The position numbers and the translations under genes were made by a program. Shown here piece after piece: positions 8,161-17,432 of a stretch of DNA of 64,000 bases. The notes below the pieces were generated by a model. It was not told where the DNA came from, did not search any database, and saw nothing but the letters and a program-made list of their open reading frames with translations. The stretch is from Arthrobacter luteolus NBRC 107841 (lineage in GTDB: Bacteria; Actinomycetota; Actinomycetes; Actinomycetales; Micrococcaceae): positions 434,001 through 498,000 of the forward strand of contig NZ_BCQM01000001.1 of assembly GCF_001552075.1 (NCBI RefSeq). The letters are read 5' to 3'. Each line of letters opens with the position of its first letter. Position 1 is the stretch's first letter.

Positions 8161-10347
8161 GTGCCTACGGATCCCCGCCCCGGAGCCCGGATGTTTCCTG
8201 CTGCCTTCGCGCCCGGCTCGATCGGCACGATGGAGCTGCCGCACCGGATCCTCATGGGTTCCATGCACCTGAACTTCGAAGCCGATCCCCGTGCGCTGGG
8301 CGCGTTCTACGCCGAGCGGGCAGCCGGGGGCGCAGCCCTGATCACCACCGGCGGCGCCGCGGTCAACCGGGAAGGCTCCGGCGGCAGGACCTATCTGGTG
8401 ACAACCGGCGGTGCTTTCCAGGACGCTGCCGGTGCGGCTTTGGAGGCGGTGCACGACGCCGGCGGGCGGCTGGCGCTCCAGCTCTTCCACGCCGGCCGGT
8501 ACGCCTTCGAAGACACCTTCGGCCTGCAGCCCCTGGCACCCTCAGCTGTCTGGTCCGACTACTCCCGAAGCATGCCTGCCGCCATGACCCAGGAGCAGAT
8601 AGCGCAGACTCTGGCCGATTTTGCCGGCGCTGCCCGGCTGGCGCAGGCGCTTGGCTTCGACGCCGTGGAGATTATGGGTTCCGAGGGATATCTGGTGAAT
8701 CAGTTTGCGTCAGCAGCGACCAACCTCCGCGATGATGCCTGGGGCGGAGACCCGGTGCGGCGGCAGGCCTTTCCGCTGGCAGTACTGGCCGCCGTACGGG
8801 ACGCCGCCGGACCGGGCTGCCCGGTCATCTTCCGGCTGTCCGGCGACGACCTGCTGCCGGGGTCCAGTTCACCGGCGGAATACCGGCGGCTGGCTGCCGC
8901 CCTCGCTGCGGCGGGTGCGGACGCCCTGAACATCGGCATCGGCTGGCATGAGTCGCGGGTTCCCACAGTTCAGGCCCTGGTGCCGCACGGTCATTGGCTT
9001 CCGGTTGCCGCCCGGATCAGGGCTGCCCTGGCCCTCCAGGAGCGCCCGGTCCCGGTGATTGGGTCCAACCGCATCAACTCCCTGGCCCAGGCAGACGCCG
9101 CTCTGGCCGACGGACAGGTGGATTTTGTGTCCATGGCCCGGCCTTTCCTGGCCGATCCGCGGATCGTGGCTAAAAGCGCCGCCGGCCGGCCGGAGCTGGT
9201 CAATACCTGCATTGCCTGCAACGAAGCCTGCATCGACCGGTCTTTTGGCACGGAACCGGTGTCCTGTCTGGTCAACCCGCGGGCCGGACGCGAATCGGCT
9301 TTCCCCGTGGAGGTGCAGTTTGCCGGTGGGAGGTCCGCTCCGGGAGAGGACCCGATCCGCTCCCGGGGCGCCGGCCGGTTCCCGGATCACGCCCGGCTGC
9401 CTGCCCGCGCTGCCGTAGCGGTTGTGGGTGCGGGCCCGGCGGGCCTCCAGGCAGCCGCAACCCTCGCCGGGCACGGTGTGCAGGTGGTCCTGTTTGAGGC
9501 TGGGCCGGGTATCGGCGGACAGTTCCTGATGGCGGGAAAGGTGCCGGGGAAGGCGGACTTCCTCGAGACGGTCAGGTATTTCAGCCGGGAACTGCCCCGG
9601 CTCGGTGTCCGGATCCGCACCGGTGTGCAGGCCCAGGCGGCAGATCTGGCCGGGTTCAGCCATGTGGTGGACGCCACCGGGGTACTCCCCCGCTCCGTGC
9701 CCCTGCCCGGTCAGGGCCGGATTCCGGTCCTGGACTACCGGGAGGCGTTTGCCGATCCGGCAGCCCTGCGAGCCGCACACCGCATCGCCGTCGTGGGCGC
9801 GGGAGGTATCGCTGTGGACCTGGCCCACCTGCTTATATCTCCGGACCCGGGCCGGCCGGAGACGGAAGAGCAGTCGGTTGAACGTTTTGTGCGGGAGCTG
9901 CCGGGGGCCACGGCGGCCGGCAGCGGATCAGCGCAGATTACCCTGCTGCGCCGAAGCGGACGCATCGGCGCGGGAATCGGGCCTTCCACCCGCTGGGCTG
10001 CGCTCCAGGCGCTGCGCAGCGCAGGTGTGCACATGCTGACTGGAATTTCCTACCGGCAACTGAGCGACCGGGGACTGTTGGTGACCCGCCCGGACGGCGG
10101 AGACCTTCTGATCCCCGCTGACGCCGTCGTCGTCGCCGCCGGCCAGGTGGAGAACACCGAACTGGCCCGCGGGCTGGAGGCGGAAGGAATTCCGTTCACG
10201 GTCATTGGCGGGGCAGCCTCCGCCGCCGGTCTGAACGCCGTACGCGCTTTCGCTGACGGCCTGGAGTGCGGCACCGTGCTGGCCACCACCCTGGGAACCC
10301 GGCCGGGCCCGCTGCTCCCGGAACGCAAGAAGGCCCCGCTGCCGTAG
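8161..10347 (+). CDS. 2,4-dienoyl-CoA reductase-type NADH:flavin oxidoreductase (FadH family)
   Basis: A 728-residue protein with the FadH architecture. It has an Old Yellow Enzyme-like FMN barrel (about 10-340), a 4Fe-4S cluster motif C-x2-C-x3-C-x11-C in NTCIACNEACIDRS followed by VSCLVNP, and a C-terminal FAD/NAD(P) half (VAVVGAGPAGLQAA, then a second Rossmann motif IAVVGAGGIAVDLA). FadH active-site segments are kept: GSEGYLVNQF (tyrosine) and IGIGWHESRVPT (histidine). The predicted reaction is NADPH-dependent reduction of a conjugated dienoyl-CoA. As third gene of the cassette it would reduce cyclohexadienyl-CoA intermediates. The start is GTG at 8161, 4 nt after the preceding stop; an ATG ten codons in (8191) is possible. 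The stop codon lies in the loop of a terminator hairpin. Confidence 0.88.
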   Translation: MPTDPRPGARMFPAAFAPGSIGTMELPHRILMGSMHLNFEADPRALGAFYAERAAGGAALITTGGAAVNREGSGGRTYLVTTGGAFQDAAGAALEAVHDAGGRLALQLFHAGRYAFEDTFGLQPLAPSAVWSDYSRSMPAAMTQEQIAQTLADFAGAARLAQALGFDAVEIMGSEGYLVNQFASAATNLRDDAWGGDPVRRQAFPLAVLAAVRDAAGPGCPVIFRLSGDDLLPGSSSPAEYRRLAAALAAAGADALNIGIGWHESRVPTVQALVPHGHWLPVAARIRAALALQERPVPVIGSNRINSLAQADAALADGQVDFVSMARPFLADPRIVAKSAAGRPELVNTCIACNEACIDRSFGTEPVSCLVNPRAGRESAFPVEVQFAGGRSAPGEDPIRSRGAGRFPDHARLPARAAVAVVGAGPAGLQAAATLAGHGVQVVLFEAGPGIGGQFLMAGKVPGKADFLETVRYFSRELPRLGVRIRTGVQAQAADLAGFSHVVDATGVLPRSVPLPGQGRIPVLDYREAFADPAALRAAHRIAVVGAGGIAVDLAHLLISPDPGRPETEEQSVERFVRELPGATAAGSGSAQITLLRRSGRIGAGIGPSTRWAALQALRSAGVHMLTGISYRQLSDRGLLVTRPDGGDLLIPADAVVVAAGQVENTELARGLEAEGIPFTVIGGAASAAGLNAVRAFADGLECGTVLATTLGTRPGPLLPERKKAPLP

Positions 10348-10360
10348 CAGCGGGGCCTTC
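10329..10360. terminator. Bidirectional terminator between the FadH-like gene and tuf
   Basis: A perfect 13-bp stem (GAAGGCCCCGCTG / CAGCGGGGCCTTC) with a 6-nt loop CCGTAG, which contains the stop codon of the plus-strand gene. It lies between convergent genes and is followed on the plus side by TCTC only, so there is no strong U-tract. The left arm is coding sequence. Confidence 0.75.
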
Positions 10361-10400
10361 TCAATGCTGAACCGAACGGTCCGAGCGTCAGAACATCAAA

Positions 10401-11591
10401 TTACTTGATGATCTTGGTGACGCGGCCGGATCCAACGGTGCGGCCGCCTTCGCGGATAGCGAAGCCGAGGCCCTCTTCCATTGCGATCGGCTGGATCAGT
10501 TCAACGGTCATTTCGGTGTTGTCACCGGGCATAACCATTTCCGTACCCTCGGGCAGGGTGATAACACCCGTGACGTCGGTGGTGCGGAAGTAGAACTGCG
10601 GGCGGTAGTTCGAGTAGAACGGGTTGTGGCGGCCGCCTTCATCCTTGGACAGGATGTAGACGTTGGCCTCGAAGTCGGTGTGCGGGGTGATGGAACCCGG
10701 CTTCACGACAACCTGGCCACGCTCTACGTCTTCGCGCTTGATACCGCGGAGCAGCAGGCCACAGTTCTCGCCGGCCCATGCTTCGTCAAGCTGCTTGTGG
10801 AACATCTCGATACCGGTAACCGTGGTCTTCTGGACCGGACGGATGCCGACGATCTCGACCTCGGAGTTGATGGCGAGGGTACCGCGCTCGGCGCGGCCCG
10901 TTACAACGGTGCCACGGCCGGTGATGGTGAAGACGTCCTCGATAGGCATGAGGAACGGCTTGTCCTTGTCACGGACGGGGTCAGGAACGTTGTTGTCAAC
11001 GGCTTCCATCAGCTCTTCGACGGAGGCAACCCACTTGGGGTCGCCTTCCAGTGCCTTCAGGCCGGAAACGCGCACGACGGGAGCGTTGTCGCCGTCGAAC
11101 TCCTGGGAGCTCAGCAGTTCGCGAACTTCCATTTCCACGAGGTCGAGAAGTTCCTCGTCCTCAACCATGTCGGACTTGTTCAGTGCGACCAGCAGGTAGG
11201 GAACACCAACCTGGCGGGCGAGCAGAACGTGCTCGCGGGTCTGAGCCATCGGGCCGTCAGTAGCGGCAACCACGAGGATTGCGCCGTCCATCTGAGCTGC
11301 ACCAGTGATCATGTTCTTGATGTAGTCAGCGTGGCCGGGAGCGTCAACGTGTGCGTAGTGACGCTTCTCGGTCTGGTACTCGATGTGCGAGATGTTGATG
11401 GTGATACCGCGCTGGCGCTCTTCGGGCGCGGAGTCGATAGCAGCGAAGTCGCGCTGCTCGTTCAGGTCAGGGTACTTGTCAGCAAGCACCTTTGAAATGG
11501 CAGCGGTCAACGTCGTCTTTCCATGGTCAACGTGACCAATGGTGCCGATGTTGACGTGCGGCTTAGTCCGCTCGAACTTTGCCTTCGCCAC
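10401..11591 (-). CDS. tuf: Elongation factor Tu
   Basis: A 396-residue translational GTPase that delivers aminoacyl-tRNA to the ribosome. The G motifs are intact: [10 protein letters not shown] (G1), GITINISH (G2), DAPGH (G3) and NKSD (G4), followed by the two beta-barrel domains and the C-terminal [13 protein letters not shown]. The start is GTG at 11591, fixed by an excellent Shine-Dalgarno AGGAGGA 4-5 nt upstream. It is the last gene of the rpsL-rpsG-fusA-tuf series. A 227-nt gap with a terminator-like hairpin and its own TAGACTT element separates it from fusA, so independent transcription is likely. Confidence 0.98.
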   Translation of the reverse strand: MAKAKFERTKPHVNIGTIGHVDHGKTTLTAAISKVLADKYPDLNEQRDFAAIDSAPEERQRGITINISHIEYQTEKRHYAHVDAPGHADYIKNMITGAAQMDGAILVVAATDGPMAQTREHVLLARQVGVPYLLVALNKSDMVEDEELLDLVEMEVRELLSSQEFDGDNAPVVRVSGLKALEGDPKWVASVEELMEAVDNNVPDPVRDKDKPFLMPIEDVFTITGRGTVVTGRAERGTLAINSEVEIVGIRPVQKTTVTGIEMFHKQLDEAWAGENCGLLLRGIKREDVERGQVVVKPGSITPHTDFEANVYILSKDEGGRHNPFYSNYRPQFYFRTTDVTGVITLPEGTEMVMPGDNTEMTVELIQPIAMEEGLGFAIREGGRTVGSGRVTKIIK

Positions 11592-11656
11592 GGGTTCCTC
11601 CTAGAAAGGTTAGAAGACTGAATCACCAGCCGCGCTTCTCGCAACTGATCCGATAC

Positions 11657-11663
11657 AAGTCTA
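11657..11663 (-). promoter_or_regulatory. Candidate -10 element for tuf (TAGACTT)
   Basis: Minus-strand TAGACTT fits the actinobacterial -10 pattern TAnnnT and lies about 66 nt before the tuf start. TTCATC sits 18 nt further upstream as a weak -35 candidate. The same heptamer precedes rpsL, rpoB and tRNA-Trp in this window. Confidence 0.45.
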
Positions 11664-11780
11664 CTGGGGGGCTGTTATTTTGATGAAATTGCCTTGTGCT
11701 GCGGATCCTTGCAGGTTCCGCTCAGTCTGGCCGCACACCCTGTGTCTTCGGGATTTTGGTCCCTGGAACAGGCTGCGCAC

Positions 11781-11812
11781 GGCCGGTGTCCGGATTGCTC
11801 CGGACACCGGCC
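11781..11812 (-). terminator. Terminator-like hairpin after fusA
   Basis: A perfect 14-bp inverted repeat (GGCCGGTGTCCGGA / TCCGGACACCGGCC) with loop TTGC starts 7 nt beyond the fusA stop. There is no U-run, as is common in actinobacteria. Confidence 0.65.
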
Positions 11813-11818
11813 AGGGTC

Positions 11819-13933
11819 TTACTCGCCGCGCGTCTTCTGGATGATCTCGTCGGCTACTGCCTTCGGGACCTCTGCGTAGCTGTTGAACGACATCGAGTAA
11901 ACGGCGCGTCCCTGGGTCTTGGACCGCAGGTCACCGATGTACCCAAACATGCCGGACAGCGGAACAAGGGCACGAATGACCTTTACGCCGCTGGCATCTT
12001 CCATCGACTGCATCTGCCCGCGGCGCGAGTTGATGTCACCGATGACCTCACCCATGTATTCCTCAGGGGTGCGGACTTCAACATCCATGATCGGTTCAAG
12101 CAGAACCGGGCTGGCCATCCGTGCGGCTTCCTTGAAAGCCTGGCGGCCGGCGATCTTGAACGCCATTTCCGAAGAGTCAACGTCGTGGTAAGCGCCGTCG
12201 ATCAGCGTTGCCTTGATGCCGACAACCGGGTAGCCGGCAAGGATGCCGTCGGTGAGGGCGCTCTGGATACCCTGGTCGACGCTGGGGATGTATTCGCGCG
12301 GAACACGGCCACCAGTGACCTTGTTCTCGAACTCGTACATAGCGCCTTCGGCGGTATCCAGCGGCGCGATCGCGATCTGGATCTTTGCGAACTGACCCGA
12401 ACCACCGGTCTGCTTCTTGTGCGTGTAATCGTAGCGCTCGACCGTTTTGCGGATCGTCTCGCGGTAAGCAACCTGGGGCTTGCCCACGTTGGCTTCGACG
12501 CGGAACTCGCGGCGCATGCGGTCCACCAGGATATCCAGGTGGAGCTCGCCCATGCCGGCGATGATGGTCTGGCCGGTGTCCTCGTCGAGGGAGACCTGGA
12601 AGGTCGGGTCCTCTTCGGAGAGCTTCTGGATGGCCGTGGAGAGCTTCTCCTGGTCACCCTTGGTCTTCGGCTCGATGGCCACGGAAATCACGGGCTCCGG
12701 GAAGCTCATGGATTCCAGCACGATCGGGTTCTGAAGGTCGCACAGGGTGTCGCCCGTGGTGGTGTCCTTCAGGCCGATAGCAGCGTAGATGTGACCCGTC
12801 GTGATCTCGTCGACCGGGTTTTCCTTGTTGGCGTGCATCTGGAAGAGCTTCCCGATGCGCTCCTTCTTCTGCTTGGTCGAGTTCATGACCTGGGTGCCGG
12901 AAGCAGCGTGACCGGAGTACACGCGGATGTAGGTCAGACGGCCGAAGAACGGGTGCGTCACAACCTTGAACGCCAGTGCCGCGAACGGAGCGTTGGCATC
13001 AGCGGCGCGCTCGAGGGTGACCTCTTCGTCGCGGATGTCGTGGCCCGTGATGTTCGGGACGTCAAGCGGGCTCGGCAGGTAGGCGACGACGGCGTCAAGC
13101 ATCGGCTGTACGCCGCGGTTCTTGAACGCAGAGCCACACAGCACCGGGTAGACCTCGGAGTTGACGGTCAGCTTACGGATGCCGGCCTTCAGTTCCTCAA
13201 CGGTGAGTTCTTCACCTTCGAGGTACTTGTTCATCAGCTCGTCGCTGGCCTCAGCGACGGTCTCAACCAGCATTGCGCGGTACTCTTCGGCCTTTTCCTG
13301 CAGGTCTGCGGGGATCGGCTCAACTTCGTACTTGGCGCCCATGGTCACGTCACCCTTGGCGTCGCCGCGCCAGGTGAGTGCACGCATTTCGAGGAGGTCA
13401 ACAACGCCCTCGAATTCGCTTTCGGAGCCGATCGGCAGCTGGAGGACCAGCGGCTTGGCGCCGAGGCGGTTGATGATGGTGTCGACGGTGAAGTAGAAGT
13501 CAGCGCCGAGCTTGTCCATCTTGTTGACGAAGCAGATACGCGGAACGTTGTACTTATCAGCCTGGCGCCAGACAGTCTCGGACTGCGGCTCCACGCCTTC
13601 CTTGCCGTCGAAGACGGCTACGGCGCCGTCGAGCACGCGCAGGGACCGCTCAACCTCGACAGTGAAGTCAACGTGACCCGGCGTGTCGATGATGTTGATC
13701 TGGTTGTTGTCCCAGTAGCACGTGGTAGCTGCGGAGGTAATGGTGATACCCCGCTCCTGCTCCTGTGCCATCCAGTCCATGGTCGAGGCGCCGTCGTGCG
13801 TCTCACCAATCTTGTGGTTGACACCGGTGTAGAACAGGATGCGCTCGGTGGTAGTGGTCTTGCCGGCATCAATGTGGGCCATGATGCCAATGTTGCGGAC
13901 CTTGTTGAGGTCGGTAAGCACGTCGAGTGCCAC
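11819..13933 (-). CDS. fusA: Elongation factor G
   Basis: A 704-residue ribosomal translocase GTPase of full length. G motifs: [15 protein letters not shown] (G1), [10 protein letters not shown] (G2), DTPGHVDF (G3) and NKMDK (G4). Domain IV carries the GGSGQFAKI and [13 protein letters not shown] signatures, and the C-terminus contains LRSKTQGRA. It starts at GTG (13933). The 115-nt gap to rpsG holds a small GC-rich hairpin (GGCCCGC-CGAA-GCGGGCC at 13994-14011) with no gene. A large plus-strand open frame across this gene is antisense shadow. Confidence 0.98.
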   Translation of the reverse strand: MALDVLTDLNKVRNIGIMAHIDAGKTTTTERILFYTGVNHKIGETHDGASTMDWMAQEQERGITITSAATTCYWDNNQINIIDTPGHVDFTVEVERSLRVLDGAVAVFDGKEGVEPQSETVWRQADKYNVPRICFVNKMDKLGADFYFTVDTIINRLGAKPLVLQLPIGSESEFEGVVDLLEMRALTWRGDAKGDVTMGAKYEVEPIPADLQEKAEEYRAMLVETVAEASDELMNKYLEGEELTVEELKAGIRKLTVNSEVYPVLCGSAFKNRGVQPMLDAVVAYLPSPLDVPNITGHDIRDEEVTLERAADANAPFAALAFKVVTHPFFGRLTYIRVYSGHAASGTQVMNSTKQKKERIGKLFQMHANKENPVDEITTGHIYAAIGLKDTTTGDTLCDLQNPIVLESMSFPEPVISVAIEPKTKGDQEKLSTAIQKLSEEDPTFQVSLDEDTGQTIIAGMGELHLDILVDRMRREFRVEANVGKPQVAYRETIRKTVERYDYTHKKQTGGSGQFAKIQIAIAPLDTAEGAMYEFENKVTGGRVPREYIPSVDQGIQSALTDGILAGYPVVGIKATLIDGAYHDVDSSEMAFKIAGRQAFKEAARMASPVLLEPIMDVEVRTPEEYMGEVIGDINSRRGQMQSMEDASGVKVIRALVPLSGMFGYIGDLRSKTQGRAVYSMSFNSYAEVPKAVADEIIQKTRGE

Positions 13934-14048
13934 GGTTTCTCCCTAGTTTTGGTTCTGGGCCCCGCCGGTCATCTATTCGGCCTTCGGCCCCGAGGCCCGC
14001 CGAAGCGGGCCGCAGGGCCTGGGCTGAAGAGAATCGTGGAAAGGCTTA

Positions 14049-14519
14049 TTACCAGCGGTAGTGGGCGAAGGCCTTGTTGGACTCGGCCATCTTGTGGGTG
14101 TCTTCGCGACGCTTGACAGCAGCACCAAGACCGTTCGAGGCATCCAGGATTTCGTTGCGGAGACGCTCGGTCATCGTCTTCTCGCGGCGGGCCTTGGAGT
14201 AGCCGACGAGCCAGCGCAGTGCCAGGGCGGTTGCGCGGCCGGGCTTGACCTCAACGGGAACCTGGTAGGTGGCGCCGCCAACGCGGCGGGACTTGACCTC
14301 AAGGCTCGGCTTGATGTTGTCCATGGCCTTCTTCAGGGCTGCAACCGGATCCTGTCCGGTCTTCTCCTGTGCTCCGGCGAGGGCACCGTAAACGATGCGC
14401 TCGGCGGTGGACTTCTTGCCGTCGACGAGGACCTTGTTGATCAGCTGCGTGACCAGCGGGGAGCCGTAGACGGGATCAACTGCGAGCGGCCGCTTGGGGG
14501 CCGGACCCTTGCGGGGCAT
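14049..14519 (-). CDS. rpsG: 30S ribosomal protein S7
   Basis: A 156-residue S7, the assembly initiator of the 30S head. The start [12 protein letters not shown] at 14519 matches the family; the upstream in-frame extension is rpsL in another frame and is excluded. S7 features seen: [36 protein letters not shown] and the C-terminal [14 protein letters not shown]. It lies 1 nt downstream of the rpsL stop, so the two are surely co-transcribed. Confidence 0.98.
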   Translation of the reverse strand: MPRKGPAPKRPLAVDPVYGSPLVTQLINKVLVDGKKSTAERIVYGALAGAQEKTGQDPVAALKKAMDNIKPSLEVKSRRVGGATYQVPVEVKPGRATALALRWLVGYSKARREKTMTERLRNEILDASNGLGAAVKRREDTHKMAESNKAFAHYRW

Positions 14520-14520
14520 A

Positions 14521-14895
14521 TTACTTCTTCTCCATCTTCGCGCCGTAGCGGCTGCGAGCCTGCTTGCGGTTCTTGACACCCTGGGTGTCAAGCGCGCCGC
14601 GAACGATCTTGTAACGGACACCGGGCAGGTCCTTCACACGGCCACCGCGGACCAGCACGATGGAGTGTTCCTGCAGGTTGTGACCCACACCGGGGATGTA
14701 GGCGGTAACTTCAACGCCGCCGTTGAGGCGGACGCGGGCTACCTTGCGCAGAGCCGAGTTCGGCTTCTTCGGGGTGGTGGTGTAAACACGGGTGCACACA
14801 CCACGGCGCATCGGGCTGCCCTTAAGGGCGGGAGCCTTGGTCTTGGAGACCTTGGGTGAGCGGCCCTTCCGGACCAGCTGCTGAATCGTAGGCAC
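14521..14895 (-). CDS. rpsL: 30S ribosomal protein S12
   Basis: A 124-residue S12 of the decoding centre. Both classical streptomycin-resistance positions look wild type (lysine in [12 protein letters not shown] and lysine in [12 protein letters not shown]). The start is GTG at 14895 ([12 protein letters not shown]). It is the first gene of rpsL-rpsG-fusA. In most actinobacteria this operon directly follows rpoC; here about 10 kb of aromatic catabolism genes lies between. Confidence 0.98.
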   Translation of the reverse strand: MPTIQQLVRKGRSPKVSKTKAPALKGSPMRRGVCTRVYTTTPKKPNSALRKVARVRLNGGVEVTAYIPGVGHNLQEHSIVLVRGGRVKDLPGVRYKIVRGALDTQGVKNRKQARSRYGAKMEKK

Positions 14896-15194
14896 TTATC
14901 AGTTCTCCGTTTATCTCGAGATAGATTCTCTGGTTGCAACGCCGGGCTGCCGGCTGTCTGCAGCCTCAGGCGACGCTTTTCAAAGTTTGTTGCCGCAGTG
15001 CCCCGAGACGTTCCGTTGAACCGAAGCGACCGTAGGCGTGCAAAAGTGTGGCATTCGTTGCACAAGAACCCTGCAACCCGGAAACAGGCCCCCACCCGCA
15101 CTTCGGATAAATCCGGAGAACATGCGAGCGGCCTTCATCCACTGCCACACAAACAATTGTAATAAGTCTAGCAGACTCCACCCGCAGCCTGTGA
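14896..15194 (-). promoter_or_regulatory. Upstream region of rpsL with candidate promoter
   Basis: A stretch without a credible gene between pcaR and rpsL. It contains minus-strand TAGACTT at 15164-15170, a likely -10 about 270 nt before rpsL, implying a long leader. TCACAG lies 18 nt further upstream, a poor -35. Short open frames here have no family features. I see no other structure that I can support. Confidence 0.4.
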
Positions 15195-15229
15195 CCGGTG
15201 CTGGCCGGGGTTGAATTCCGGCCAGCCGG
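15195..15229 (-). terminator. Possible terminator after pcaR
   Basis: An imperfect GC-rich inverted repeat (CCGGTGCTGGCCGG / CCGGCCAGCCGG) starts 16 nt beyond the pcaR stop. There is no U-run. Confidence 0.45.
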
Positions 15230-15244
15230 CACGGCGGTCGAAGC

Positions 15245-16036
15245 CTAGCTCCGCGCCGCCAGGGCCTGCGTGATTTTCCGTGAAGCCTCCTGCAGATGCG
15301 GCAGCACGGAGGCCGCCGCTTCCTCCAGTGTAGGACCATCCAGTCCGAGCGTTGCCTGCATCGAGGTATTCAGCGCAGCAACCACTTCACCGGACGGGCT
15401 GAAAATTGGGACCGCCACCGAGCGCAGGCCCCGTTCGAGTTCCTGGTCCACCACGGCCCAGCCCTGGTCGCGGACCCGCTGCACTTCTGCGCGCAGATCG
15501 GCTTCGGTGGTCAGGGTCCGCTCGGTGAGGGGCTTGAGCTCCACCTCCGCCAGGTAGGCCGTTAGCCGGTCCTCCGGCAGGCCTGCCAGCAGGACCCGGC
15601 CCATGGACGTGGCGTAGGCGGGGAACCTGGTTCCGACGGTGATCCCGACGGTCATCAGCCGCCGGGTGTGGATCCTGGCCACGTAGACGATTTCGTTTCC
15701 ATCGAGGATGGAAGCTGAGGTGGACTCATGGATTTCCCGGGACAGATCCTCGAGCAGCGGCTGGGCCAGCTGGGGCAGGGTCTGTCCGGCAAGGTAGGAG
15801 TAACCGAGCTGGAGGACCAGGGCTGTCAGTTCGAAGCTCCGGCCGTCGGTCCGGACATAACCAAGCTCGACCAGGGTCAGCAGGAACCGCCGGGCCGTGG
15901 CCCGGGTCAGTCCGGTGCGGCGGGAGACATCGCTGAGCGTCATCTGCACGTGTTCGGCATCGAAAGCCCGGATGACGGACAGTCCGCGGGCCAGCGACTG
16001 TACAAACTGGTCGCTGGCCGCGATGGTTTCGCTCAT
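15245..16036 (-). CDS. pcaR: IclR-family regulator of the beta-ketoadipate pathway
   Basis: A 263-residue IclR regulator. The N-terminal winged helix is at about 8-75 (MTLSDVSRRTGLTRATARRFLLTLVELGYV), and the effector domain is of the PcaR/PobR/CatR type (SILDGNEIVYVARI, RFPAYATSMGRVLLA, GWAVVDQELERGLRSVAVPI). It is the last gene after pcaF-pcaI-pcaJ with a 19-nt gap, so it is probably autoregulated through that operon. It likely senses an aromatic intermediate or beta-ketoadipate. GTTC-N7-GAAC repeats upstream of pcaF and pcaH are good candidates for its binding sites. The exact effector cannot be read from sequence. Confidence 0.85.
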   Translation of the reverse strand: MSETIAASDQFVQSLARGLSVIRAFDAEHVQMTLSDVSRRTGLTRATARRFLLTLVELGYVRTDGRSFELTALVLQLGYSYLAGQTLPQLAQPLLEDLSREIHESTSASILDGNEIVYVARIHTRRLMTVGITVGTRFPAYATSMGRVLLAGLPEDRLTAYLAEVELKPLTERTLTTEADLRAEVQRVRDQGWAVVDQELERGLRSVAVPIFSPSGEVVAALNTSMQATLGLDGPTLEEAAASVLPHLQEASRKITQALAARS

Positions 16037-16055
16037 TTATCCCCCATTGAAGGTC

Positions 16056-16736
16056 CTAGGCTGCGTCCGCGGAAGGTGCGGTCAGCGGCACGTCCATCTT
16101 GGCGGCAAGCTCCTCGAAGCTGATCCCGAAGGTCTCGCGGACATGGACGCCGTCCTCCTTCAGGAGGAACACCGCTTCATTAGTGTAGACGCGGGTGACA
16201 CATCCCACTCCTGTCAGCGGGTAGGAGCACTCCGCGACGAGCTTGCTGACGCCTTCCCGGGTGAACAGGGACATCATGACGTAGACGTCCTTGGCCCCGG
16301 TGGCCAGGTCCATGGCACCGCCCACTGCTGGAATCGCGTCCGGTGCGCCGGTGTGCCAGTTCGCCAGGTCGCCCGTTGCCGAGACCTGGAAGGCGCCCAG
16401 CACACAAACGTCGAGGTGCCCGCCGCGCATGATCGCGAAGGAGTCAGCGTGGTGGAAGTAGGAGGCGCCGGGCAGTTCGGTGACCGGAATCTTGCCGGCA
16501 TTGATCAGGTCGCCGTCAATTTCGTCGCCATGGGCTTCCGGACCCATACCGAGCATGCCGTTCTCGGTATGCAGCGTGACGTGCTGCTCCGGCCGGAGAT
16601 AGTTGGAAACGAGGGTCGGCTGGCCGATGCCCAGGTTCACGAAGGAGCCGGGTGCAATGTCCCGGGCGACCAGTTCTGCCAGCTGGTCGCGGTCCAGTTT
16701 TTCGCTCACGATGGTGTTCATTGCCTTCTCGCTCAT
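16056..16736 (-). CDS. pcaJ: 3-oxoadipate CoA-transferase, beta subunit
   Basis: A 226-residue family I CoA-transferase beta subunit. It moves CoA from succinyl-CoA to 3-oxoadipate together with PcaI. Marks include VNLGIGQPTLVSNYL, the HTENGMLGMGP stretch carrying the catalytic glutamate, and GGAMDLATGAKDVYVMM. The ATG at 16736 overlaps the pcaI stop (ATGA), typical of paired subunits. An in-frame ATG five codons downstream is a less likely start. A 3-oxoacid (acetoacetate) transferase is the alternative, but the pca context argues for PcaJ. Confidence 0.92.
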   Translation of the reverse strand: MSEKAMNTIVSEKLDRDQLAELVARDIAPGSFVNLGIGQPTLVSNYLRPEQHVTLHTENGMLGMGPEAHGDEIDGDLINAGKIPVTELPGASYFHHADSFAIMRGGHLDVCVLGAFQVSATGDLANWHTGAPDAIPAVGGAMDLATGAKDVYVMMSLFTREGVSKLVAECSYPLTGVGCVTRVYTNEAVFLLKEDGVHVRETFGISFEELAAKMDVPLTAPSADAA

Positions 16737-17416
16737 GCTGCTGCCGGTGCTTTCTCGCTGGATACCTGGACCAGGGAGTTCACGTAGATCCCGGGGGTGA
16801 CGATGATTTCCGGATCGAGATCCCCGGTTTCGACGATTTCACGGACCTGGACAATGGCGTTCTTCGCGGCGGCTGCCATGATCGGGCCGAAGTTCCGTGC
16901 GGTCTTGCGGTAGATAAGGTTGCCGGTCCGGTCCGCCTTCAGCGCCTTCACCAGCGCGAAATCAGCGTGGATCGGCATTTCGAAGACGTAGCCGCGGCCG
17001 TCGATCATACGGGTTTCCTTGCCCTCTGCCAGCGGTGTGCCGTAGGCGGTGGGCGTGAAGAAACCGCCGATTCCGGCACCGGCAGCCCGGATGCGCTCGG
17101 CGAGGTTGCCCTGCGGCACCAGCTCGAGTTCGATCTCCCCGGCGCGGAACTTGGCGTCGAAGATGTGGGAATCGGACTGGCGGGGGAATGAGCAGATGAT
17201 CTTGCTGACCCGGCCGGCACCGATGAGTGCAGCCAGTCCCTCCTCACCGTTGCCGGCGTTGTTGTTCACCACGGTCAGGTCCTTGGCGCCCTGGCGCAGC
17301 AGGGCCTCGATCAGCTCGACGGGCTGCCCGGCCTTGCCGAAGCCGCCGATCATCACGGTGGCCCCGTCATAGATTGGCGCGACTGCTTCGTCAGCGTCCT
17401 GCAGAATATTCAGCAC
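16733..17416 (-). CDS. pcaI: 3-oxoadipate CoA-transferase, alpha subunit
   Basis: A 227-residue alpha subunit, partner of PcaJ. It contains the CoA-binding glycine motif GGFGKAGQPVELIEALL, PRQSDSHIFDAKFRAGEIELELVPQ and FFTPTAYGTPLAEGKE. The frame is open further upstream, but that part is pcaF in another frame. I place the start at GTG 17416 (VLNILQDADEAV), preceded by AGGGAGA and 16 nt after the pcaF stop. The enzyme commits 3-oxoadipate to thiolysis by PcaF. Confidence 0.92.
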   Translation of the reverse strand: MLNILQDADEAVAPIYDGATVMIGGFGKAGQPVELIEALLRQGAKDLTVVNNNAGNGEEGLAALIGAGRVSKIICSFPRQSDSHIFDAKFRAGEIELELVPQGNLAERIRAAGAGIGGFFTPTAYGTPLAEGKETRMIDGRGYVFEMPIHADFALVKALKADRTGNLIYRKTARNFGPIMAAAAKNAIVQVREIVETGDLDPEIIVTPGIYVNSLVQVSSEKAPAAA

Positions 17417-17432
17417 GGTTCTCCCTGGAAAG

